From Gammaproteobacteria bacterium (GTDB lineage: Bacteria > Pseudomonadota > Gammaproteobacteria > UBA6429 > Thiohalophilaceae), in NCBI GenBank assembly GCA_003233255.1, contig QILH01000083.1, positions 1-18,289 on the forward strand: 18,289 bases of DNA, in the 5' to 3' direction. Under the pieces are notes generated by a model that had not been told where the DNA came from, did not search any database, and was given only the letters and a program-made list of their open reading frames with translations. Within the stretch, counting starts at the first letter, position 1; each line of letters begins with the position of its first letter. The translations under genes were made by a program, and so were the position numbers. This document shows, piece by piece, positions 7,324 to 15,095 of this stretch.

Positions 7324-7881
7324 ATGAATGCCGGTTCGCTTTGCCATGCCGATCTCAGTCAATTATTAATTATTGACGTCCAGGAACGGCTGGCGAATGC
7401 GATGTCTGAAAAAGTACTCGCGCAATTGCTCGCTAATACCAATATATTACTACAGGCTGCAACTGAATTAGCCATCCCGATCATTCACACCGAACAGTAC
7501 CCAAAGGGTCTGGGTACGACCCATGCCGCGATTCAGGCCCATTTATCCACTAAACCGATCGTAAAAACCTGCTTTTCGAGTTGTGGTGCCGAGGGTATGG
7601 ATGAAGTTATCTCCGGTGAATCTCGCCAGCAATGGATCATTATGGGAATGGAAGCACATATTTGCGTGACTCAGACCTGTATGGATTTATTGTCACAGGA
7701 TAAAACCGTAATTATTGTCGCCGATGGAATTTGTTCCCGCACCAAAGCTAATTTTAACAACGCCATGGCCCGCATGCGTCAGGCTGGAGCCATTATTGCT
7801 AATACAGAATCGGTATTATTTGAATGGCTTGGTGATGCCAGCCATAGCCAGTTTAAAACTCTGTCGAAATTAATTCGTTAA
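7324..7881 (+). CDS. Isochorismatase-family cysteine hydrolase
   Basis: This 185-residue protein has the fold of isochorismatase, nicotinamidase and YcaC-like hydrolases. The catalytic triad can be read as Asp18 in LLIIDVQERL, Lys81 in PIVKTCFSS, and Cys114 in GMEAHICVTQTCMDL, followed by VIIVADGICSR. The segment MGMEAHICVTQT is the usual nucleophile region. The substrate cannot be deduced; the length fits a stand-alone amidase or hydrolase, not a siderophore EntB-type fusion. The start lies 2 bases after the tolC stop, with no strong ribosome site, so translation probably depends on tolC. It is the last gene of the rhodanese-tolC run. Confidence 0.9.
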   Translation: MNAGSLCHADLSQLLIIDVQERLANAMSEKVLAQLLANTNILLQAATELAIPIIHTEQYPKGLGTTHAAIQAHLSTKPIVKTCFSSCGAEGMDEVISGESRQQWIIMGMEAHICVTQTCMDLLSQDKTVIIVADGICSRTKANFNNAMARMRQAGAIIANTESVLFEWLGDASHSQFKTLSKLIR

Positions 7882-7920
7882 GCATATAAACTACTTCAAC
7901 CGAATTAAATAAAGTTACGC

Positions 7921-7926
7921 TATACT
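7921..7926 (+). promoter_or_regulatory. -10 box of a possible near-leaderless promoter for the lpxL-waaA fusion
   Basis: TATACT lies 9 bases before the ATG at 7936. A -35-like TTCAAC at 7895-7900 is 20 bases away, longer than usual. No Shine-Dalgarno sequence is present between the box and the ATG. If it is used, transcription would begin at or just before the start codon. Confidence 0.3.
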
Positions 7927-7935
7927 ATTTTATTC

Positions 7936-10119
7936 ATGGCGAATCCAGAAAACCCATACTCAACACGTTTTATTCTTAACCCGGTCTACTGGCCACTATG
8001 GCTTGGATTCGGGTTCATTCGGCTATGTACGTACTTACCATTTCCTGTCATCACAAAAATAGCCACGGTAATAAGTTATATTGGATTGGTGCTAATGTCC
8101 GAACGGCGACGCATCACCCGTACCAATATTCGACTGTGCTTCCCGCATTATTCAAAATCCGATGTTCGGCGTTTGATGCGTCGAAATTTTCATTCCAGCA
8201 CGATGGCCATTTTTGAATCTGCACTCAGTTGGTGGGGCAGTAATGATTTTTTCAAAAAATATTCTCAGATTGAAGGCATCGAGCATGTCGAGGCCGCATT
8301 GAAAAAAGGCAAGGGTGTATTATTACTTGGCGCACATTATACGACGCTTGAGATTGGTGGTCGGGTAACCATGCAGTTTTTCGAGCAGGTAATCCCGACG
8401 TATAAACCCGCCCGCAATAAACTGTTTAATGCCATGATGGTAAATTCACGCACGCGTATACACGGTGACCTTTTGACGAGTCATAACTTACGTGAACTCC
8501 TGAAAGGTTTGAAACGAAATAAAATACTCTGGTATGCCCCCGATCAGGATTTAGGCCGACCAGGTTCGGTGTTCGCACCGTTTATGGGGATACCAACAGC
8601 GACTTTGACCGCAACTGCTCGCATCGCAAAATCTTCAGGCGCAGCCATATTACCCTGGTATTGTGAGCGTTTGGCAAATCATAAAGGCTATAAAATTATA
8701 ATTGGAAAAGCATTCGAAAAATTTCCATCTGGGAACGATATTGCGGACGCAACCACCATTAATCAGTCTATCGAACGTTTTGTAAACCGCGTACCTGAAC
8801 AGTATTTTTGGGGACACCGCCGCTTTAAAACACGTCCACCGGGTGAAGCACAAGTCTACGCACACCGGCACGATAATCTTTTACGTCGATATAGACGAAT
8901 ACTTATATTGTTATCTTTTCCAATTATGGCTTATACCCTCTGGTTAGCTTATCGAAATCAAGATAGCCGCTATTTAAAGCAACGCTATGGATTTTATCCA
9001 GCAAAAAATCACGCTACCGACCTCTGGTTTCACGCCGCATCAGTGGGTGAGGTAAACGCCGTATTACCCCTTATCCTTGATGCTCACAGGAAACACCCGA
9101 ATATAAAAATAATACTAACCACCTTTACGCCTACGGGTGGTGCCATCGCGCGAAAAAACTTACCCGCTGGAGTTCAGCATTATTACCTGCCCCTCGATTT
9201 TGAATTTTCAGTTAAACGGCTATTAAATTTTCTGCAACCTAAATGTTGTATTATCATGGAAACGGAATTATGGCCATACCTTCATCAGTACTGCTTCAAT
9301 CGGGGTATTCCTGTCATAATCATTAATGGTCGAATATCCAGTAAAACTTATAGAACTCGTGGCTGGATTCGCAGTTTAACCTGGAGATCAATAGAGTTTA
9401 CGTATAAGATTTTTGCGCGCACCGAGCGGGATAGAAAACGTTTTACGGAAATGGGGGCGGCAGAAGAAAAAGTCACCCTTATTGGAAATATTAAGTTCGC
9501 CATCCCAGAAAACAGATCACTACAACCTGTTAACCTTATTAAACCCTATATACTTATCGCATCAAGCCATGCTGGCGAAGAGCGCTTATTCGCACAGCTG
9601 TGGAAAAAAATGAATATCCAGTCTCACTTGCTCGTTATTGTGCCGAGACATCCTCATCGAAGTAAAAAAATTATAAAAGAGATAAAATCGGTCGGCCTCA
9701 AAATAGCGGTACGTAGCCAGCAACACGCAGCAGAGACTAAAACTGACATTTACCTGGCGGATACGTTTGGGGAATTAAACGAATTTATTGCAGGCTCCGA
9801 CTTTGTTTTTATGGGGGGGACACTGGTTGACATTGGCGGACACAACATTCTTGAAGTTGGAATGCAGCGTAAGGCGGTAATATTTGGCCCACATATGGAT
9901 AATTTTTCGGACGAGCGAAAACTTTATCTCGATAATAACGCGGCCATAGAAATTCAGAACGAAATCGAACTTGAAGCGACGATTCGTGATTTACTTCAAA
10001 ATCCAGATAAAGCCGCATCGATTGGAGAGTCGGCCTATTCTATCACTAAAACACAACAACATATTATGAAGGATTATCAGCAGGTCATTGAGGACGTGTG
10101 CTTGCCATTGGTTCATTAA
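7936..10119 (+). CDS. Natural fusion: lipid A late acyltransferase (LpxL-like) + Kdo transferase (WaaA/KdtA)
   Basis: One continuous 727-codon frame carries two enzymes of Kdo2-lipid A assembly at the cytoplasmic face of the inner membrane. Residues 1 to about 305 align by eye with E. coli LpxL from its first residues (FILNPVYWPLWLGFGFI). This part has the Hx4E acyltransferase motif (His134, Glu139), WYAPDQDLG (200-206) and the family's closing RRFKTRPPGE. The WaaA part follows: a hydrophobic anchor (about 321-338), LWFHAASVGE with probable catalytic Glu372, TPTGG, METELWP (441-447), INGRIS, RTERDRKRF, ASSHAGEE, VPRHPHR and GGTLVDIGGHNILE. There is no stop and no Met at the junction. WaaA transfers Kdo from CMP-Kdo to lipid IVA; LpxL then acylates the product, so the fusion joins consecutive steps. 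The start matches the family, although no Shine-Dalgarno site is visible. Confidence 0.95.
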   Translation: MANPENPYSTRFILNPVYWPLWLGFGFIRLCTYLPFPVITKIATVISYIGLVLMSERRRITRTNIRLCFPHYSKSDVRRLMRRNFHSSTMAIFESALSWWGSNDFFKKYSQIEGIEHVEAALKKGKGVLLLGAHYTTLEIGGRVTMQFFEQVIPTYKPARNKLFNAMMVNSRTRIHGDLLTSHNLRELLKGLKRNKILWYAPDQDLGRPGSVFAPFMGIPTATLTATARIAKSSGAAILPWYCERLANHKGYKIIIGKAFEKFPSGNDIADATTINQSIERFVNRVPEQYFWGHRRFKTRPPGEAQVYAHRHDNLLRRYRRILILLSFPIMAYTLWLAYRNQDSRYLKQRYGFYPAKNHATDLWFHAASVGEVNAVLPLILDAHRKHPNIKIILTTFTPTGGAIARKNLPAGVQHYYLPLDFEFSVKRLLNFLQPKCCIIMETELWPYLHQYCFNRGIPVIIINGRISSKTYRTRGWIRSLTWRSIEFTYKIFARTERDRKRFTEMGAAEEKVTLIGNIKFAIPENRSLQPVNLIKPYILIASSHAGEERLFAQLWKKMNIQSHLLVIVPRHPHRSKKIIKEIKSVGLKIAVRSQQHAAETKTDIYLADTFGELNEFIAGSDFVFMGGTLVDIGGHNILEVGMQRKAVIFGPHMDNFSDERKLYLDNNAAIEIQNEIELEATIRDLLQNPDKAASIGESAYSITKTQQHIMKDYQQVIEDVCLPLVH

Positions 10120-10143
10120 AAACGTTCTATTTTTTATCGCTGT

Positions 10144-10167
10144 CGTTTGTTACAAGTACTTGAAACG
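10144..10167. terminator. Weak dyad between convergent lpxL-waaA and kdkA, possible shared terminator
   Basis: The 61-base gap between two converging genes holds CGTTT (10144-10148) and AAACG (10163-10167) flanking the palindrome CAAGTACTTG (10153-10162). An AT-rich, T-containing tract follows on the plus strand. The pairing is imperfect and the stem weak. Position between convergent stops is the main support. Confidence 0.3.
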
Positions 10168-10180
10168 GCGTATTTTATAT

Positions 10181-10909
10181 TTATTCCGTATTAGAATAAC
10201 CTTTCAGCAAAAGCTTCCAGCAGTCCTCATTGAAATTAAACGTTTGGGACTGATTGCGTAATTTCATTAATGAACGCCGTAAACGTTTTAAGTTGGATTT
10301 TTTCCAGCTTGTATCTATTGATGAATCAGGCATCAATCGACCCTTATCGAAATCAATTAAATAAAACGTCTGTTGTTCTGTAATAAGTATGTTATGTGCA
10401 TTGAGATCAGCATGATAAACGCGTGCATTATGAAAGCGGCGAACAAGTTCGCCAACACCCTGCCACATCGACGGCGACAGGATTTGTTCATTTAGCCAGC
10501 CAGATAAGGGTCGACTTTGTGGAATTTTCCCTACCAATAAATCTGCCCGATAAAATATTCCACTTCTTACAACATGAGCCGCTAGCGGTTGAGGTACGGG
10601 CAAACCTTGTTGCCATAAATCGGATAACAACCGCCATTCGCACCAGGCACGAGTTCTATTCAGGCCTTGCCACAGGTATTTGTCATCCAATATGTTCGCC
10701 ATCCAGCCACCTCGCTGATAATGACGTAACACCATCGATCGCTCATCTGAGTCGATAAACCAGGCCTGTCCGCGACCAGCTGAAACGGCCTCGACCTTCG
10801 CGCTGTTCTGCCAGTAACCATAATTAAACCACGGGGGAGCAATATCGTTTAGATTATCGCTATCAAACAGTATATGATGATGATGTTCATTCAAGCTTGA
10901 TGGATTCAT
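10181..10909 (-). CDS. kdkA: 3-deoxy-D-manno-octulosonic acid (Kdo) kinase, KdkA
   Basis: This 242-residue small kinase phosphorylates the Kdo residue of lipid A precursors at the cytoplasmic membrane, using ATP. Family marks are VLRHYQRGGWMANILDDKYLW (about 60-80), NRTRAWCEWRLL, GLPVPQPLAA, the catalytic loop HADLNAHN (His166, Asp168, Asn173) and the metal-binding YLIDFDKGR (Asp186/Asp188). In Haemophilus influenzae and Bordetella, KdkA is found with a WaaA that adds a single Kdo, so its presence bears on the fused WaaA next door. It converges on that gene. Its start codon overlaps the divergent GT9 gene's start on the shared tetramer CATG (10907-10910), so its promoter must lie inside that gene. 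The N-terminal HHHH run comes from CAT codons and is probably incidental. Confidence 0.93.
   Translation of the reverse strand: MNPSSLNEHHHHILFDSDNLNDIAPPWFNYGYWQNSAKVEAVSAGRGQAWFIDSDERSMVLRHYQRGGWMANILDDKYLWQGLNRTRAWCEWRLLSDLWQQGLPVPQPLAAHVVRSGIFYRADLLVGKIPQSRPLSGWLNEQILSPSMWQGVGELVRRFHNARVYHADLNAHNILITEQQTFYLIDFDKGRLMPDSSIDTSWKKSNLKRLRRSLMKLRNQSQTFNFNEDCWKLLLKGYSNTE
10848..10876 (+). promoter_or_regulatory. Possible promoter for the first GT9 gene, inside kdkA
   Basis: TTTAGA (10848-10853) and TATATG (10871-10876), 17 bases apart, lie about 32 bases before the GT9 start at 10908. Because the two divergent genes overlap, any promoter for this gene must lie within kdkA coding sequence. The match is moderate, four of six bases in each box. 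Confidence 0.3.
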
Positions 10910-11972
10910 GAATAATTCGTTACCCTTTCAATCGGCACCCGATACTCTGTGCATTCTACGCCTTTCTGCGGTCGGCGACATATCCCATGTTCTGCCTGTT
11001 GTCAGAACACTACAGGAAAACTGGCCTGACACCCAATTGTATTGGATCATTGGCAAAATGGAATACGAATTGGTCAAAGACATTGAAGGGATTGAGTTTC
11101 TGGTCTTCGATAAAAGTCAGGGACTATCCAGCTACCTTCAACTGCGCAAAAAACTTAAATCATTACGCTTTTCAGCCCTTTTGCATATGCAGATGTCATT
11201 GCGTGCCAGTATGATTGCACTCATGGTTGATGCGCCGATCAAACTGGGCTTCGATCGTCAACGCGCTAAGGATCTACAATGGTTGTTTACCAATCACAAA
11301 ATCACATATCAATCACAGCAACATGTAATCGACAGTTTTTTCGGCTTTAGCCAGGCCCTTGGTGTCGATGAAAAAATCTACCGCTGGAATATCCCGATTC
11401 CAGATTCTGCCAATGAATTCGCTCTGCAACACTTGCAGGAAAACAAACCCGTTCTGGTGATTAGTCCCTGCTCGAGTATGAGCTATCGAAACTGGAATGC
11501 AGAAGGATATGCCAACGTCGCCCGGTATGCTATCGAAAAATATTCGATGCAAGTCGTGATAACCGGCGGCCCCAGCACGATAGAACAACAGTATGCACAG
11601 GCCATTACTCAATTATGCAATGCCCCGTTAGTTAACCTGGTCGGCCGCACCACATTAAAACAATTGCTCGCCATCTTTAAACATACCGATGTGGTTATTG
11701 CGCCCGACTCAGGACCTGCACATTTAGCTACTGCAGTCGGCACACCGGTAATCGGCCTGTACGCGACAACCAACCCGGATCGAGCCAGACCTTATATGAG
11801 CGCAGAATATGTGGTAGATTGTTATGCGCAGGCAATACAGAAAATCTATCATAAACCGGTTGCTGATGTACCGTTTGGATTACGCGCACGGGAAATGGGC
11901 AGCATGGATTTGATTAGTACTGAAAAAGTAAAATCCATGTTAGACAAGCTGATGTTAAATCAAAACAAATAA
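10908..11972 (+). CDS. GT9-family glycosyltransferase, LPS heptosyltransferase I-like
   Basis: This 354-residue GT-B enzyme belongs to the ADP-heptose:LPS heptosyltransferase family. The N-terminal domain opens with CILRLSAVGDISHVLPVVRTL, where Asp24 corresponds to the catalytic Asp of WaaC. The C-terminal domain has ISPCSSMSYRNWNAEGYANV, VVITGGPSTIE, LVGRTTLKQL and the donor-site motif APDSGPAHLATAVGTPVIGLY (Asp267, His272). It lies beside Kdo kinase and Kdo transferase, so transfer of the first heptose, or of another sugar, to Kdo is the natural prediction; the donor is not proven. No other start is available, as there is no in-frame Met or GTG nearby. The next gene follows after 24 bases. 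Confidence 0.9.
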   Translation: MNNSLPFQSAPDTLCILRLSAVGDISHVLPVVRTLQENWPDTQLYWIIGKMEYELVKDIEGIEFLVFDKSQGLSSYLQLRKKLKSLRFSALLHMQMSLRASMIALMVDAPIKLGFDRQRAKDLQWLFTNHKITYQSQQHVIDSFFGFSQALGVDEKIYRWNIPIPDSANEFALQHLQENKPVLVISPCSSMSYRNWNAEGYANVARYAIEKYSMQVVITGGPSTIEQQYAQAITQLCNAPLVNLVGRTTLKQLLAIFKHTDVVIAPDSGPAHLATAVGTPVIGLYATTNPDRARPYMSAEYVVDCYAQAIQKIYHKPVADVPFGLRAREMGSMDLISTEKVKSMLDKLMLNQNK

Positions 11973-11996
11973 TAGCATTATTACTACAACAACAAA

Positions 11997-12992
11997 ATGA
12001 TACTCCGGACCGAAAAACGAACCTGGCTTAGTCGACGAGCGAAAACGAAACTTGCCCGTTTATCTGTCGATGATATTGAAAGTATTCTCATCATTAAGCA
12101 TGCCGCCTATGGCGATTTACTCTGTACACGCCCCTTTTTAGTCACCCTGCGCCAATCTTTTCCGAAAGCAAAATTAACTTTATCAACAATAGAGCATTAT
12201 CAACGGGGAACGCCGGATGATCTCGTCGATCGGGTGCATGTTCTTCCTTCAAAAAATATAAGTTTTTTGAATCGTTTACGTGCTATGCGCGAATTAGGTC
12301 ATCATACTTTACTGTTTGATTTAACCGAAAGTACACCTTCTTTTTTGTTAAGCCTGTTAACCTCCGCTGACTTTAAGATTGGCTACCAACATCGTTCTGT
12401 TCATAAGTGGATCTATGATGTTGCGATTTTACGAGCAGAGTATCGATTTGAAGCTGAGACCTTTTTAGAACAATTGCATGTGCTGGGCTTACAATACGAC
12501 TGGCCACCAGATTATCAAATGCCTGTTACGGCCATGAGCCGTCCAAGACCCTATGTAATTTACTTTCCGACCGCTTCGGCGTTAAATAAAAGTTGGCCAC
12601 TTGAGCTCTTTGCTCAATTAATCGAGCAAACGGCTCAACAATACCCGCAATATGATCACATCATACTCAGTGGTCTGGCAGACTGGGAAATCGAGATTGC
12701 GGATAAGATTTCAAGTCAGCTGCAAGCATCTCAAAACGTTATCAAGCTAGCCGCTGGAAACGAAGATGCTAACCTGATTAAAGGTGCAATTGCTCTGGTA
12801 GCAAATGATACCGGAATTCGTCATCTTGCCATCGCGACACAAACACCCACGGTTGGGATATTTTTTTATGCAACGCCATTTGGATACTGGCCCCGATTTG
12901 GCGGACATCAAGTCGTCTTTACGCCAGATGGCCGTACCCCCTCCGTCAATAACGTTAAGCGGGCATTGTGCTGTATCCTGGATTTAGAATAG
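11997..12992 (+). CDS. Second GT9-family glycosyltransferase (heptosyltransferase-like, divergent)
   Basis: This 331-residue GT9 protein shows the ILIIKHAAYGDLLCTRP opening (Asp40), PTASALNKSWPLELFAQLI with the conserved Lys/Trp, and ANDTGIRHLAIATQTPTVGIFF (Asp271, His276). In most heptosyltransferases the last motif reads DSGPxH, so donor preference may differ. About 28 residues, rich in Arg and Lys, precede the first strand, longer than usual. The ATG at 11997 has only an A-rich leader (AACAACAAA) and no Shine-Dalgarno site. The true start could be internal, but no good alternative Met exists. It presumably adds a second core sugar after the upstream GT9 enzyme. Confidence 0.85.
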   Translation: MILRTEKRTWLSRRAKTKLARLSVDDIESILIIKHAAYGDLLCTRPFLVTLRQSFPKAKLTLSTIEHYQRGTPDDLVDRVHVLPSKNISFLNRLRAMRELGHHTLLFDLTESTPSFLLSLLTSADFKIGYQHRSVHKWIYDVAILRAEYRFEAETFLEQLHVLGLQYDWPPDYQMPVTAMSRPRPYVIYFPTASALNKSWPLELFAQLIEQTAQQYPQYDHIILSGLADWEIEIADKISSQLQASQNVIKLAAGNEDANLIKGAIALVANDTGIRHLAIATQTPTVGIFFYATPFGYWPRFGGHQVVFTPDGRTPSVNNVKRALCCILDLE

Positions 12993-13052
12993 CCTTGTCT
13001 GAATACCTTAAAAAGAATAAACTAGCCAATATTTTTCAGGAATCATAACAAC

Positions 13053-14015
13053 ATGAGCTATCATCTACGCAAGTCGATACTTGTAACTGGGGGTGCCGGT
13101 TTCCTCGGCTCTCGCCTCTGTGAACTTTTGCTGGAGCAGGATCATGATGTAATCTGTCTTGACAATTTTTTTACGGGCACGCGCAGTAACATTATTCATC
13201 TGATGGACAATCCTCATTTTGAGTTGATGCGACATGACGTCACATTTCCAGTCTATATCGAAGTTAACGAGATCTATAATCTAGCTTGCCCTGCCTCGCC
13301 GATCCATTACCAGCTCGATCCTGTACAGACAACTAAAACCAGCGTCCACGGTGCCATTAACATGCTCGGGTTAGCCAAACGCACCCGCGCCAAAATCCTT
13401 CAGGCGTCGACCAGTGAAGTCTATGGTGATCCAAAGGTTCATCCGCAGACAGAAGATTATTGGGGACACGTAAATCCTATCGGTGTTCGTTCCTGCTATG
13501 ACGAAGGAAAACGTTGCGCTGAAACGCTATTTTTTGATTATTGGCGACAACACCAGCTCCGTATTAAGGTCGCCCGTATTTTTAATACTTATGGGCCACG
13601 TATGCATCCGAATGATGGCCGAGTCGTATCCAATTTTATTATTCAGGCACTAAAAGGTGAAGACATCACTATCTATGGCGATGGCTCACAAAGCCGGTCG
13701 TTCTGTTATATCGACGAACTGGTCGATGGATTCATTCGTTTCATGAATACAGACGACAAGGTTACTGGCCCGATAAATCTGGGTAATCCAGTAGAATTCA
13801 CTATAAAAGAACTGGCTGAAAAAGTAGTAGCAATGATCGGAAGTAAATCGAAGCTTGTCTATAAGCCGCTCCCACATGATGACCCAACACAACGTCAACC
13901 AGACATTACCGAAGCAAAAGCTAAACTTGGTTGGGAGCCCGTTATCACTCTTGAAGAAGGCTTGAAAAAAACCATTCCTTATTTTGATAATTTTTTAAAA
14001 AATGGAAGTCCTTAA
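13053..14015 (+). CDS. uxs: UDP-glucuronate decarboxylase (UDP-xylose synthase)
   Basis: This 320-residue cytoplasmic short-chain dehydrogenase/epimerase-type enzyme oxidises and decarboxylates UDP-glucuronate, then re-reduces it to UDP-xylose with tightly held NAD. It has the NAD-binding ILVTGGAGFLGSRLCELLL (about 9-27), CLDNFFTGTRSNI, and YNLACPASPIHYQLDPVQT, which marks the UXS family. The catalytic region STSEVYGD (119-126) and the YxxxK pair (Tyr149, Lys153) are present, followed by RIFNTYGPRMHPNDGRVVSNFI. Length is normal for the stand-alone bacterial enzyme, with no formyltransferase domain like ArnA. An AGGA lies about 11 bases before the ATG. UDP-xylose would feed a glycosyltransferase of this locus. 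Confidence 0.94.
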   Translation: MSYHLRKSILVTGGAGFLGSRLCELLLEQDHDVICLDNFFTGTRSNIIHLMDNPHFELMRHDVTFPVYIEVNEIYNLACPASPIHYQLDPVQTTKTSVHGAINMLGLAKRTRAKILQASTSEVYGDPKVHPQTEDYWGHVNPIGVRSCYDEGKRCAETLFFDYWRQHQLRIKVARIFNTYGPRMHPNDGRVVSNFIIQALKGEDITIYGDGSQSRSFCYIDELVDGFIRFMNTDDKVTGPINLGNPVEFTIKELAEKVVAMIGSKSKLVYKPLPHDDPTQRQPDITEAKAKLGWEPVITLEEGLKKTIPYFDNFLKNGSP

Positions 14016-14055
14016 CTCTTTTCTAAGTATGATACTTCAAGGTTAATTTTTTTAT
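14012..14055 (+). terminator. AT-rich two-part dyad with T-tract after uxs, possible weak terminator
   Basis: TTAAC (14012-14016) pairs with GTTAA (14042-14046), and the inner perfect repeat AAGTAT-G-ATACTT lies at 14025-14037. A run of seven or more T follows the outer arm. The arms are AT-rich and the outer stem overlaps the uxs stop, so termination would be partial at best. Together with the 93-base gap it may mark a boundary between uxs and the gtr genes. Confidence 0.3.
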
Positions 14056-14108
14056 TACTAATAAATAATCACGGGTGAATCTAACTTGTTAATAATCGAG
14101 CTATACCT

Positions 14109-15086
14109 GTGACCAGGGCTGATAATATTTTGCTATCCGTTGTTATTCCTGTGTACAACGAAATGGATGTACTGAAAGAATTTCAGCAACGTCTGATTAG
14201 CGTCATAAATAATTTACCCATGTCCTGCGAAATTATCTATGTCAATGATGGCAGCAATGATAACACTCTGGATATGCTCCAGCAGTTACATGAATCCAAT
14301 GATCAAGTTGCTATTGTTGACTTAAGTCGGAATTTCGGCAAAGAGATTGCATTAAGCGCTGGCCTGCATCATGCACAGGGGGATGGTGTCATTGTCATCG
14401 ATGCCGACCTGCAGGATCCCCCCGAACTGATTCCTGAACTCATTTGCGAATGGCAAAATGGATATGATGTCGTATACGCCAAACGCAACCGTCGTACCGG
14501 CGAATCTGCTTTTAAAAAGGTCACGGCCCACTTATTTTATCGTATCATGCGACGTTTCGGTTCGGTTAAGCTACCAGAAGATACTGGCGATTTTCGAATA
14601 TTAAGTCGCCGTGCAGTCGATGCCCTGAATAGCCTGGGCGAACAACATCGCTTTATGAAGGGGTTATTTACCTGGATAGGATTTTCTCAAAAAGCTGTTT
14701 TCTATGATCGTGACCCACGTCATGCGGGTGAATCTAAGTGGAACTATTGGCGCCTGTTGAACCTGGCAGTCGAAGGCATCACATCCTTCACGACGGCACC
14801 CCTTAAGTTTGCCAGTTTGTTTGGCTTCATCACCGCTTTTGGTGCATTCGCATATGGAATATTTATGCTGATAAGAACACTACTCTATAGTAATCCTGTC
14901 GCAGGTTATCCTTCACTCATCGTAGTTGTCCTGTTCCTGGGTGGAACACAACTGATGGCGATTGGCATCCTCGGTGAATATATTGGCCGTATTTTTACGG
15001 AAACAAAACGTCGTCCACTTTATTTCCTCAATAATTATTTACCGCCTCGTCAGAAAAATAAAACCGAAAATAAAATTAAAAAATAA
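14109..15086 (+). CDS. GtrB/ArnC-like polyprenyl-phosphate glycosyltransferase (GT2)
   Basis: This 325-residue enzyme transfers a sugar from a nucleotide donor to undecaprenyl phosphate on the cytoplasmic face. The GT2 domain shows SVVIPVYNEMD, YVNDGSNDNT (Asp47), DLSRNFGKEIALSAG and the metal-binding DADLQDPPE (DAD 98-100). TGDFRILSRRAVDAL and the acceptor-side RDPRHAGESKWNYWRL follow. Two C-terminal transmembrane helices (about 232-256 and 268-292) and a Lys-rich tail match GtrB, DPM1-like and ArnC proteins. The start is a GTG; only a weak CGAG precedes it, and a TTG a few codons on is an alternative. The gtrA-like gene follows after 9 bases. Known GtrB proteins use UDP-glucose, but the neighbouring uxs makes UDP-xylose worth testing. 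Confidence 0.9.
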   Translation: MTRADNILLSVVIPVYNEMDVLKEFQQRLISVINNLPMSCEIIYVNDGSNDNTLDMLQQLHESNDQVAIVDLSRNFGKEIALSAGLHHAQGDGVIVIDADLQDPPELIPELICEWQNGYDVVYAKRNRRTGESAFKKVTAHLFYRIMRRFGSVKLPEDTGDFRILSRRAVDALNSLGEQHRFMKGLFTWIGFSQKAVFYDRDPRHAGESKWNYWRLLNLAVEGITSFTTAPLKFASLFGFITAFGAFAYGIFMLIRTLLYSNPVAGYPSLIVVVLFLGGTQLMAIGILGEYIGRIFTETKRRPLYFLNNYLPPRQKNKTENKIKK

Positions 15087-15095
15087 TCCGAAGAA

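Noticed and set aside
7324..7881. Siderophore-type isochorismatase (EntB-like)
   Set aside because: No carrier domain and no neighbouring siderophore genes; only the general cysteine-hydrolase fold can be supported.
10874..10885. Four tandem ATG triplets near the kdkA/GT9 starts, possible slippage tract for phase variation
   Set aside because: Only four copies, too short for frequent slippage, and changes by whole triplets would not shift the kdkA frame (they encode its HHHH run).
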